Part shown: piece after piece, positions 35,732-43,826 of the stretch
Layout of the letters: each line of letters opens with the position of its first letter
Numbering within the stretch: position 1 is the first letter of the stretch
Assembly: GCA_966211965.1 (NCBI GenBank)
Contig: CBIHON010000003.1
Location: 167,844-231,843, forward strand
Direction of reading: 5' to 3'
Origin: CBIHON01 sp966211965
GTDB lineage: Bacteria > Pseudomonadota > Gammaproteobacteria > Burkholderiales > Burkholderiaceae_D
DNA length: 64,000 nt
Notes under the pieces: model-generated
Seen by the model: the letters and a program-made list of their open reading frames with translations, nothing else
The model's database searches: none
Told to the model about the DNA's origin: nothing
Made by a program: the position numbers and the translations under genes

Positions 35732-36250
35732 TCACCCCGGCCGTCGAAAATCGTTCTCAATCCACGCTTCGGCACTATCCCTGTTCAGCTTGAACGTCGG
35801 TGCAACCCGCACTTGCGCCAACTGATTTCCGTCTTCATCGTGCGCGCTCAACAACGCATAGGGCTCGTCCTCGTCCGGTACGATATCCAGCGTTACGCTG
35901 ATCGTCGCCGAATGCATATTCACCGTAACGCTCTTGTGCAGCATCGCATGCAATTGCTGCTCATGCCGGCGCAGCACTTCCGACGCCGTTTTGACCAGCG
36001 TCTGGAAGGCGGATGCATCGAGCGGCTTCGGGTTTTTCTTGTCGCGGCCCATGGTCCATGGGCCGACCAAGGCTGGCTCGGACTCACCGTCCTTGATCAT
36101 CTCGACGGCCCAGCCGTCGTCGTCCTCGTTCTTGATGACGCGTGCGGTCCAGCCGTCGTCTTGCCATAGGCGGGCCTCTTGCGTTTTAACGTCCTGGCCT
36201 ATTTCCGGCGCGTCGAATATTTCCGGTGTTGCGATGTTCGTGTCGGTCAT
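35732..36250 (-). CDS. Hypothetical acidic cytoplasmic protein
   Basis: 172 residues from ATG 36250 (GAGAG seven bases upstream); an upstream extension of the frame looks non-coding. Composition is acidic (EDDDGWAVEMIKDGESEP; PDEDEPYALLSAHDEDGN). The N-terminal half (WQDDGWTARVIKNEDDDGWAVEM) and C-terminal half look like two small beta domains. No signal peptide or TM. I do not recognise a family. Conserved hypotheticals of this kind occur in Burkholderiales; function unknown. Confidence 0.75.
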   Translation of the reverse strand: MTDTNIATPEIFDAPEIGQDVKTQEARLWQDDGWTARVIKNEDDDGWAVEMIKDGESEPALVGPWTMGRDKKNPKPLDASAFQTLVKTASEVLRRHEQQLHAMLHKSVTVNMHSATISVTLDIVPDEDEPYALLSAHDEDGNQLAQVRVAPTFKLNRDSAEAWIENDFRRPG

Positions 36251-36364
36251 GGTTGTGCTCTCAGGTTGAATTGAATTGCTCAAGGGTGTTGTTCGAGTTT
36301 GACAAAGGGCGGCAGCGCCGAATTCAAATGGTTTATTCCTTCTCATATCTGATCTTTACTTCCT

Positions 36365-38665
36365 CTATCCCTCGCCTGTCTTATGGTCGCTGCCTCCAAG
36401 CTGCCACCAGCCCGGCAGCAGGCGCAGAACTTCAGGCCGGGCAAATCTGTCATCGATCAGGTAAATCACGCCGCGGTCCGATTGGGTGCGAATCACGCGG
36501 CCTGCTGCCTGCACCACCTTTTGTATGCCGGGATAAAGGTAGGTGTAGTCGTAGCCGGCGCCGAACACGGCGCTCATGCGCTGCATGATCTGTTCGTTGA
36601 CCGGATTAATTTGCGGGAGCCCGAGCGTTGCGATAAAGGCGCCGATCAACCGCTCGCCAGGCAGGTCGATGCCTTCGGCAAAGGCGCCGCCCAGCACGGC
36701 AAATCCGATGCCTCGGCCGGCAGGCGTGAAGCGCGCCAGGAATTGTTCGCGCTCGCTCTCGTCCATGCGGCGCGACTGCTCCCATGTCGGGATATGCGGG
36801 TAGCGCGCACTGAACAACGCGCTCACTTTTTGCAGGTAATCGAAGCTGCTGAAAAAACTCAGGTAATTCCCCGCTTGCTGTTCGTATTGGCGGGCCATCA
36901 GATCGACGATGGGGGACAGGGAATGCTCGCGGTGCCGGTAGCGGGTGGAGATTTGCTTGACCAGTTGCACCGATAATTGCGCGGCGCTGAACGGCGATTG
37001 CACGTCGATCCATTCCGTATTCTGCGGCAGGCCCAAGGTGTCGCTATAGAAGTGCCAGGGACTCAACGTGGCGGAAAACAAGGTGGTGGAGCGCGCGGCC
37101 GCGAAGCGCTGCTGCAGGAAGGGGGCGGGGATGACGTTGCGAATGCAGAGCCGTGCGCCGCCCGGCCTGCCGTCGCCGTGCCCGGCCTCCCTGGTGATGT
37201 CGAACAGGGAGTGCTGATCGAATAATTCGGCGATACGCGAAAAGTGCAGTGCGTCGAGATAAAAACTCTGCATGCTGCCGTCGAGGCCTGCAGGATTTTC
37301 AGCCATGTAGTCGGTGATGGCGGCGCAGGCCAATTGCAATGCGTTCAGGAATTTTGCCGGGAGCTCGGGATAGACTTGATAGGGTGCTTCCTGTTCCTTG
37401 CGTAATTCGTCCCAGCTGCGATGTACGCGGTCCAGGCTTTTCTTGATCGCCGCAGGGGCCGACCGGCGCATGGTGTTGAATGCGGCCTGATCCAGCTCGG
37501 CCGTGTACATTTTCCGGGCACGCTCGATCATGTTGTGTGCCTCGTCCACCAGCACGCTGACGCGCCAGCCGTTGGCGGCGCTTAGTCCATACAGCATCGC
37601 GCTCAAGTCGAAGTAATAGTTGTAGTCGCCCACCACCACGTCGCTCCAGCGCACCAGGTCCTGGCTGAGGTAGTAGGGGCAGACCGCATGTTCCAGCGCG
37701 ATCGCGCGTACCGCGCTCTTGTCGAGGACGCCGCTGTCCGGCGCCGCTGTCAGTGCCGCTTTGCGCGCTGCGGGCAGGCGATCGTAAAAACCCTGGGCCA
37801 GCGGGCAGGATGCCCCATGGCAAGCCTTGTCGGGATGTTCGCAAGCCTTGTCACGCGCCACCAGTTCCAGCACGCGCAAGGGCAGCGCCGGTTCGCTGTT
37901 TCTGATCAGTGCGAGCGCGTCGAGCGCCAGCTTGCGGCCCGAGGTTTTCGCGGCCAGATAAAAGACCTTGTCCAGTGCCTGCGGCGGACAGGCTTTAAGC
38001 AAGGGGAACAAGGTGCCGACGGTCTTGCCGATGCCGGTCGGGGCCTGGGCCATCAGGCAGCAACCGATGCTCGCGGCTTTGTACACCGCCTCCGCCAAAT
38101 CCCGTTGGCCGGGGCGAAACGCGGGATACGGGAAGCGCAGTGCGGTCAATATGCGATCGCGTGCGGCGCGGTGGGCCAGTTCCTGCTCGGCCCATGCCAA
38201 AAAAAGTTCGCACTGCTGCTCGAAGTATCGCTTGAGCGCATCGGCGCCATGGACTTCATGCAGCAGGGTTTCCTTCTGGCTGCCGATGTCGAAGTAGACC
38301 AGGGTCAGACGCAACTCGGCCAGGCCCAGTTTTTGGCACAAGAGCCAACCGTAAATCCTGGCTTGCGCCCAATGCAGCTGTCGATGATTGTCGGGCATCA
38401 GGGCGAGGTCGCCGCGGAAGGTTTTGATTTCCTCGAGCTGGTTTTGGGCAGGGTCATAGCCGTCAGCGCGGCCGCGCACCTGCAGCTGCTTGAATTCGCC
38501 GCTCAAGCTGATTTCGGTTTGATAGTCGGACGCACGGCGCGAGGCCACCAGTGCGTGGCCGGCGATGCCTTCCTGGGCCGAGGGCGAGGGCGTAAAGCGC
38601 AGGTCGAGGTCGCCTTGCTTCGCAGTGAATTCGCACAGGGCGCGCACGGCGACGATGTAGTTCAA
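36365..38665 (-). CDS. DinG/XPD-type helicase with N-terminal PD-(D/E)XK nuclease domain
   Basis: 766 residues from TTG 38665, which overlaps the FAN1 stop (TTGA) and has GGAGA seven bases upstream; a GTG at 38683 is the other option. N-terminal region: VRGRADGYDPAQNQLEEIKT, a Cas4-like nuclease motif. The helicase has APTGIGKT (about residue 211), VDEAHN (about 371) and QAAGRVIRTQSDRG. Four Cys (KACEHPDKAC, GASC, AVC) fit the XPD-family iron-sulfur cluster. It likely unwinds 5'-3' and processes damaged DNA ends. It is the second gene of an operon behind a LexA box, so probably part of the SOS response. Confidence 0.88.
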   Translation of the reverse strand: MNYIVAVRALCEFTAKQGDLDLRFTPSPSAQEGIAGHALVASRRASDYQTEISLSGEFKQLQVRGRADGYDPAQNQLEEIKTFRGDLALMPDNHRQLHWAQARIYGWLLCQKLGLAELRLTLVYFDIGSQKETLLHEVHGADALKRYFEQQCELFLAWAEQELAHRAARDRILTALRFPYPAFRPGQRDLAEAVYKAASIGCCLMAQAPTGIGKTVGTLFPLLKACPPQALDKVFYLAAKTSGRKLALDALALIRNSEPALPLRVLELVARDKACEHPDKACHGASCPLAQGFYDRLPAARKAALTAAPDSGVLDKSAVRAIALEHAVCPYYLSQDLVRWSDVVVGDYNYYFDLSAMLYGLSAANGWRVSVLVDEAHNMIERARKMYTAELDQAAFNTMRRSAPAAIKKSLDRVHRSWDELRKEQEAPYQVYPELPAKFLNALQLACAAITDYMAENPAGLDGSMQSFYLDALHFSRIAELFDQHSLFDITREAGHGDGRPGGARLCIRNVIPAPFLQQRFAAARSTTLFSATLSPWHFYSDTLGLPQNTEWIDVQSPFSAAQLSVQLVKQISTRYRHREHSLSPIVDLMARQYEQQAGNYLSFFSSFDYLQKVSALFSARYPHIPTWEQSRRMDESEREQFLARFTPAGRGIGFAVLGGAFAEGIDLPGERLIGAFIATLGLPQINPVNEQIMQRMSAVFGAGYDYTYLYPGIQKVVQAAGRVIRTQSDRGVIYLIDDRFARPEVLRLLPGWWQLGGSDHKTGEG

Positions 38666-40326
38666 GCTTCGCTCTCCGCCCACTGCACATAGCAGACCGC
38701 GACCGGCATGTCGTGTGCCATGCAGTAGTCGAGCCAGCGTACCTGATTGTCCTGCAGACGATCGCCGGGACCTTTGACCTCGATCATCCGGTAGCGCTTT
38801 TCTTCAGGCCAAAACTGGATCAGGTCGGGCAAACCGGAGCGGTTGGATTTGATGTCCTGCAGGATGCGCTCGAAGTATTTTTTCAAGTGCAAAGCCGGAA
38901 TGCAGGCCAGGGCCAGTTCCATCAATTCTTCGCTCAGGATTTCCCAGAACACGAAGGGCGACTGTATCCCGGTTTTCTCACGGAAGACGGCGCGGATGGC
39001 GTGCTGGTACTGCCCGGAATCGAGTTGCGACAAGCAGTCGCGGAATTCTTTTTCGCGGCGGCTGCGGAAATCGGCGCTGTGCAGATCGGCCGGTCCTTGA
39101 TGAAATGGGTGGAAAAACGCGCCGGGGACGGCGGTGAAGATTGCGCTCCAGCACAGCAGGCCGAACAGGGAATTGATCAGGGTATTCTCGACGTAATGCA
39201 CCGGCTCGCGCGCTTGCGCCAGATGATTGCGCACCGCATCCTCGACGAAAAAAGGCTGTGCCGGTTTGGGCAAATGCAAATCGATCCTGCTCAAGGTTGC
39301 AGATGCCGGTTCAGCGGCGAGCTTGGCCAAGCCGAGCTTGCGGCGCAGCCGCGGCACGATGCGCAGGAGTTGCTGCTTTTCCGCTTCGCTTTCCGGTGCG
39401 CGGCCGGCGGTATCGGCCAGTTCGAAAGCCGGCTCGAATTCTTCGCATCGTTCCAGCATGCGTATGGCACGCAAGCGCGAACCGGGATAGGTGCAAGCGG
39501 CATACACATCGAGTGCGGCGCGCCAATCCTTGCGTTGCTCATAATGCTGCGCGATCTGGAATAAAAATTTACTGCGCCGGCTTTCGAGCCAGGGATTGCC
39601 GGAAACACTCGCGCGCACTGCTTCGAGGATTTCCTCGACGGGTTCGCCTTGCTGCAGCTTTTCGCGGCAGCGATGCAGGTGCAGGTAATGGTCGATATCG
39701 CCGCGCGCCTGGAAGCCGCGCGATGCGATCGAGAATTCGACTTTTTCATACTTGAATATGCCGAGGTCGGAGAGGACGAATTCCGTCCAGTCCTGGTAGA
39801 GATTCCCGAAGAACATCAGCCGCAGGCGGTCGCATAAATCCGTGATGCAGACTCGGTAAACGCGCTCGTCCGCACTGCTGACGGATTCGGCGGACCATGC
39901 CGCGAAGCGCTGCGCCTCGGCGAATTCCTCGCTCAATGCCTGCAGTTGTTCGTCCTTGCGCGCGCTCGCCTGCAGCGAAGTGAGGCCGAAAACTTTCGAG
40001 ATTTCGGGCTTGGTCAGCAAGCCGAAAAGCTGTTCCAGCGTGAGCAGCGGATCGTCATCGATCCACCCGAGCGCGGCGAGCGGACCCGCCGCTTCCCGGG
40101 TGCTGCCGATTTCGGGATAGTTCAATTTACTCGATCGGAACAGCTCGCCCTTGCGCATCACCATTCTTACCATCAGGGCTCTCGATGCTTGGGGCAGCGT
40201 GGCGAAGCGCGCAATGAAGGCACGCTCTTCGCCGTCCAGCAGATCGGCGTAGCGCTCGGCGATCCACGTCAGCACGGTTTCGAAATTTTCAAGGTAATAG
40301 AAAGGGTTGTCGAGCGTCTGGATCAT
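38662..40326 (-). CDS. FAN1-like structure-specific nuclease (VRR-NUC)
   Basis: 554 residues from ATG 40326, matching the length of bacterial FAN1. Starts IQTLDNPFYYLENFETVLTW. The middle is a helical SAP/TPR-like region (YYL...LDVYAACTYPGSRLRAIRML). The C-terminal VRR-NUC domain carries GLPDLIQFWPEEKRYRMIEV followed by KGPGDRLQDNQVRWLDYC: PD...ExK plus the conserved Gln and Trp. FAN1 cuts 5' flaps and unhooks interstrand crosslinks. A GTG 126 bases upstream could give a longer form. It is coupled to the helicase gene and preceded by an SOS box at 40577-40596. Confidence 0.9.
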   Translation of the reverse strand: MIQTLDNPFYYLENFETVLTWIAERYADLLDGEERAFIARFATLPQASRALMVRMVMRKGELFRSSKLNYPEIGSTREAAGPLAALGWIDDDPLLTLEQLFGLLTKPEISKVFGLTSLQASARKDEQLQALSEEFAEAQRFAAWSAESVSSADERVYRVCITDLCDRLRLMFFGNLYQDWTEFVLSDLGIFKYEKVEFSIASRGFQARGDIDHYLHLHRCREKLQQGEPVEEILEAVRASVSGNPWLESRRSKFLFQIAQHYEQRKDWRAALDVYAACTYPGSRLRAIRMLERCEEFEPAFELADTAGRAPESEAEKQQLLRIVPRLRRKLGLAKLAAEPASATLSRIDLHLPKPAQPFFVEDAVRNHLAQAREPVHYVENTLINSLFGLLCWSAIFTAVPGAFFHPFHQGPADLHSADFRSRREKEFRDCLSQLDSGQYQHAIRAVFREKTGIQSPFVFWEILSEELMELALACIPALHLKKYFERILQDIKSNRSGLPDLIQFWPEEKRYRMIEVKGPGDRLQDNQVRWLDYCMAHDMPVAVCYVQWAESEA

Positions 40327-40436
40327 CTTGAAATGCGCACTTCCATTGTGCCTGCTCCATGCGCCGGTGAGCACTGCACCGGAGGCCGGGCTTGGATTTG
40401 CCAGCGGCGGGAAGGTTCGCGCGTATGCGGCAGCTG

Positions 40437-40556
40437 TCAATGCGGGCGCCACGTGAGTTGTTCACCGCCGCTGCGGCGGCGGGCCATGATCGGTTCGATC
40501 GCCAGTTTCAACCGCGTGAGGACTGCATTGAATTCCATCATGTCGGGGAAGGTCAT
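40437..40556 (-). CDS. Candidate 39-residue ORF under the SOS box
   Basis: It runs from ATG 40556 to TGA 40437: MTFPDMMEFNAVLTRLKLAI, then EPIMARRRSGGEQLTWRPH. GGAAAC lies about five bases before the start, and the LexA box is 20 bp upstream, so this is the first ORF of the transcript. It overlaps a possible GTG start of FAN1. There is no family match I know. It may be a real small protein, a regulatory uORF, or chance. Confidence 0.35.
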   Translation of the reverse strand: MTFPDMMEFNAVLTRLKLAIEPIMARRRSGGEQLTWRPH

Positions 40557-40576
40557 GATCTGTTTCCAGGGAAGTT

Positions 40577-40596
40577 GGCTGTGTTTTTATACAGTA
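40577..40596 (-). promoter_or_regulatory. LexA box upstream of the FAN1-helicase operon
   Basis: On the minus strand: TACTGTATAAAAACACAGCC, i.e. CTG-N10-CAG with an AT-rich core. It lies about 250 bp before the assigned FAN1 ATG and 20 bp before the small ORF. No other promoter of a minus-strand gene lies near, so SOS control of this operon is the natural reading. Confidence 0.75.
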
Positions 40597-40782
40597 TATA
40601 TTGCACCTTGCGGGCTTCCAAGGGAATTGATATTTTTTGCTGATGAGAACCGGGCGAAATTTTGTTCCGGCTCCCGTTTTTCTTTTGTTTGCCGGATGTA
40701 ATATTGCTGTTGAATGCCCGTTGCCTGAAAAATCAATGTTGAGCGTCCTTGCCGGCGCGTTTTGTCAAACAAAGGAGGCCAG

Positions 40783-41328
40783 ATGAACACTCGCCAATTT
40801 CGCTTTCGCGCCTTTGCTCTTTTCATTTCGATGGCTTTCGCCGGCGTGGCAATAGCGGCGGAACCGGCCAAGCCTTCCGCCAAACCCGGCGTTGTCGACA
40901 CCGAATCGGTGATCAGCAATCTCAGCGCACTGGAGCGGACCCGGCCGTTTCCGGTCGGCGATCAGCGCGCCTATTTCGTCAACATCAAGAATGGCGACAA
41001 GGTGCGCTCGCCGTTCAGGGTGGCGTTTGCGATTTCGGGCATGGGTGTCGCGCCGGTGAAGGCGGGCGCGATAGAGGGAACCGGGCATCATCATATTCTG
41101 ATCGACAAGCCGTTTCCGGCCGACATCAAGGCGCCGATTCCATTCGATAGCGCCGATGAATATGAGAACCAGCACTACAAGCATTTCGGCAAGGGCGAAA
41201 CCGAGACGATTCTGAGTCTGCCGCCTGGCAAGCACACCTTGCAGCTCCTGTTTGCCGATCACAACCACGTGCCTTATTACATCAAGAGCGGCCAAGTCAC
41301 GATTGAAGTGGAAGAGGTACGCAAATAG
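40783..41328 (+). CDS. DUF4399 family exported protein
   Basis: 181 residues from ATG 40783, with AAAGGAGG just upstream. A signal peptide (FALFISMAFAGVAIAAEPAK) is followed by a linker and one DUF4399 domain: YFVNIKNGDKVRSPFRVAF, TGHHHILID, LPPGKHTLQLLFADHNHVPY. The His-rich turns (GHHHILID, DHNH) could bind metal. The family is periplasmic and uncharacterised. It is transcribed alone and divergent from the FAN1 operon. Confidence 0.9.
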   Translation: MNTRQFRFRAFALFISMAFAGVAIAAEPAKPSAKPGVVDTESVISNLSALERTRPFPVGDQRAYFVNIKNGDKVRSPFRVAFAISGMGVAPVKAGAIEGTGHHHILIDKPFPADIKAPIPFDSADEYENQHYKHFGKGETETILSLPPGKHTLQLLFADHNHVPYYIKSGQVTIEVEEVRK

Positions 41329-41656
41329 CTTCAGGCTGCCGGCGTCAGATTGCCGCATGCGGCGGCGATTTGATGTTTGCCGCTTGCCATGCTGCGTTTT
41401 TTTCGGCATCATGGCGGCCATGAACACGCAGGACTCCACCGTTTTGAATTGCAAGCGCAACGCCGTCATCGGCGCCGGCGCAATTGCATTCGCCGGTCGC
41501 GACAGCAAGCGCGTGTCCTCCTCCTTCCTTTCTTCCGCTTTCTCCATTATTCGAATTATCCAGGGTCGCTAAGCTGCGGCTCTGCCGGTGCTTGGCGCCC
41601 CGAATCTCGACGCGTCGTCGACGCATTCTTTCGTCTATTCACTGGAGAAATACCCC
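41329..41656. other. Gap before the dehydratase gene with a doubtful leader ORF
   Basis: 328 bp. A 53-codon ORF (41411-41572) ends SIIRIIQGR, with ATT ATT CGA ATT ATC near its 3' end, reminiscent of an isoleucine leader. It has no ribosome site and no clear terminator follows; GCGTCGTCGACGC (about 41612-41624) is only a short palindrome. I treat the region as untranslated, with attenuation as an open possibility. Confidence 0.3.
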
Positions 41657-42676
41657 ATGCTTGCCACTATGCCGAGCCCGGTTGCACACGCCTATCCGTC
41701 CCTGCAACAGATCCGAAATACCGCCGACCGCCTGGCCGGAAAAGTCCTCAACACGCCTGTATGGCGCTGGCAAACCGGCGTCGTCGAAGAGTCCCTGAGC
41801 AGTGCGACCGAAGTCTGGTTGAAGCTCGAATTGTTCCAAAAGACCGGCACCTTCAAATTGCGCGGCGCACTCAATTGCGTCGAAGCGCTCGACGAAGCGT
41901 CCCGGGCGCGCGGCGTGGTCGGCGTCAGCGCCGGCAACCATGCGATCGCGGTGGCCTATACCGCCAAACTGGCCGGCTGCAGCGCCAAGGTGGTGATGCC
42001 GCAGCATGCCAACCCGGCCCGCGTCACCGCCTGCAAGGAGCTTGGCGCGGAAGTGATCTTGGCGCCGGACGTGCATCAGGCTTTCGCGCGCGGCAGGGAG
42101 ATCGAACGCGAGGAAGGGCGCACCATGGTCCACCCTTACGACGGCCCGCTGACCGCGCAGGGAACCGCGACCGTGGGGCTGGAGCTGATGTCGCAGGTAA
42201 GCGGCCTGGATGCCGTCGTGGTGCCGGTCGGCGGCGGCGGTCTTTGCGCGGGGATCGCCTCGGCGGTGAAGCAGATCAATCCTGATTGCGCAGTATATGG
42301 AGTCGAACCGTTCGGCGCGGATGCCTTGTATCGCAGCTTCCAGTCGGGCACGCCGGAAATCCTGGAACAGGTCGATACGGTGGCCGACAGCTTGGGGGCG
42401 CCGTATGCGATGGCCTACAGCTTCGGCGTTTGCCGGCGCTTCGTCGATGAGGTGGTGCGGGTATCGGACGATGAAATTTGCCGTGCGATGTTTTACCTGT
42501 ATCGCGACGCCAAACTGGTGGCGGAACCGGCGGCCGCGGTCGCGACGGCAGCCTTGTTCGGGCCCTTGCGCGAAACGCTCGACGGCAAACGCGTCGGTTT
42601 GATCGTGTGCGGTTCGAACATCGATTCCGCCCGCTTTGCCGAATTGCTGGCGCGCGGCGCTCGCGCACAGCACTGA
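41657..42676 (+). CDS. PLP-dependent threonine/serine dehydratase family protein
   Basis: 339 residues from ATG 41657 (GGAGA upstream). Fold-type II PLP enzyme: KTGTFKLRGA holds the PLP lysine (about residue 67), SAGNHAIAVA the substrate loop, and PVGGGGLCAG the phosphate loop. There is no ACT regulatory domain, so it is not a classic IlvA; it is closer in size to catabolic threonine dehydratase, serine racemase or threo-3-hydroxyaspartate dehydratase. The exact substrate cannot be told. Confidence 0.88.
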   Translation: MLATMPSPVAHAYPSLQQIRNTADRLAGKVLNTPVWRWQTGVVEESLSSATEVWLKLELFQKTGTFKLRGALNCVEALDEASRARGVVGVSAGNHAIAVAYTAKLAGCSAKVVMPQHANPARVTACKELGAEVILAPDVHQAFARGREIEREEGRTMVHPYDGPLTAQGTATVGLELMSQVSGLDAVVVPVGGGGLCAGIASAVKQINPDCAVYGVEPFGADALYRSFQSGTPEILEQVDTVADSLGAPYAMAYSFGVCRRFVDEVVRVSDDEICRAMFYLYRDAKLVAEPAAAVATAALFGPLRETLDGKRVGLIVCGSNIDSARFAELLARGARAQH

Positions 42677-42677
42677 A

Positions 42678-43382
42678 TTATTTCGGACGGAATTGCCGCC
42701 GCAGCTGGAACGCCGTGTCGAACATGTTCTGGTCCGGGGCTTGTTCGGGATCGGCGGCGATGATCTTGTCCAGCCATGCGGAAGTATCGTGCGCAGGCCA
42801 TTTCCAGGCCAGGTCGTGGCGCATGGCGGCGATGCCTTTGGCGAAATGCAGCCATTGATCCGGCACGGTTTTTTTCAGGTAGAGCAGTGAGCTGATATCG
42901 GCCAGCGCCTCGCCCCAGGTCGTCACGGCGCCGCTTTGCACCATCGAGAGATAACCTTGAATCGTCATGCCGTCGCGCTCCAGTCCGGGCGGCAGGACTT
43001 TCTCGAAGCGCTTGCGCACATAGGCTTCGCGCTGCTCTATGCAATGGGTGGCTTCATGCACCGCGATCGCGCCGAGCCAGGTCGGCAAATCTTTTTCGGG
43101 CATCGCCTCGAACACCTGGGTCAGGCCGTCTTCCGGCTTGGTATTGAAAAAAATCAGGCAGATGCCGGTGCCGATATTGAGGCCGGCGCCCATCAGCGGT
43201 TGCGCCAGGCCGATCTTTTGCGCGTCGTGGATTTCCAGCTCCATGCCCTCGGCCTTGAGCACGCTTGCAGCCTTGGAGATTGCACTGCGAAACTGCGCTT
43301 CACCGGGGTAGGGTGCTGCACATGTGTTGGTGAAAAAAGCGGCAGCGAGGGCTGCGCACAAACACTGCCATGCCGATTTCAT
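42678..43382 (-). CDS. Secreted zincin-like (HExxH) protein
   Basis: 234 residues from ATG 43382 (GGGAGAG five bases upstream). A signal peptide ends near TNTCAAPYPG; the Cys raises a small chance of a lipoprotein. The sequence AIAVHEATHCIEQREAY carries HExxH (His109, Glu110, His113), and a downstream GEALADISSL offers a third ligand as in many metallopeptidases. It is probably periplasmic. I do not recognise a named family; peptidase activity is inferred from the motif only. It converges with the dehydratase gene with only one base between the stops. Confidence 0.75.
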   Translation of the reverse strand: MKSAWQCLCAALAAAFFTNTCAAPYPGEAQFRSAISKAASVLKAEGMELEIHDAQKIGLAQPLMGAGLNIGTGICLIFFNTKPEDGLTQVFEAMPEKDLPTWLGAIAVHEATHCIEQREAYVRKRFEKVLPPGLERDGMTIQGYLSMVQSGAVTTWGEALADISSLLYLKKTVPDQWLHFAKGIAAMRHDLAWKWPAHDTSAWLDKIIAADPEQAPDQNMFDTAFQLRRQFRPK

Positions 43383-43643
43383 GGCGCTCTCCCTATGCAC
43401 GTGATTATCCGCTTCGAAAGGTGCGGAATATGGATGCCAAGCTTACCCGGGATAACAATGAAAAGGGTGAGTAAAACGCCGTAGTTACCTGAAGTTGTCG
43501 ATGACTGACGAAGAGTATCTGGACGAACTTACAATCCTCATGACATAACTGTACGATTTGAGAGCGATGAGGATGCGATGCCGACGCAGCCAGCGGATTT
43601 TTTTAATCCGAGCGGTTCTTGCGTCGTCAAAAAAACATAAACA

Positions 43644-43672
43644 AAAAGCCCAAGCGTGCAGCTTGGGCTTTT
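43644..43672 (-). terminator. Intrinsic terminator of the tRNA-fMet transcript
   Basis: 12-bp arms AAAAGCCCAAGC (43644-43655) and GCTTGGGCTTTT (43661-43672) with a five-base loop. Reading on the minus strand the stem ends in a T run, 12 bp after the tRNA 3' end. Confidence 0.85.
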
Positions 43673-43683
43673 GTCGGTTTGTC

Positions 43684-43760
<77 letters not shown>

Positions 43761-43826
43761 TCTGAGGAGCCGAATAGTACACAGCATTTGCCGCCGGCGC
43801 AAGAGGGACAGTTCGATTTATCTCAC

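Noticed and set aside
41411..41572. 53-codon ORF ending SIIRIIQGR as an isoleucine leader for the dehydratase
   Set aside because: No ribosome site, only four Ile codons near the end, and no terminator with a T run between it and the gene.
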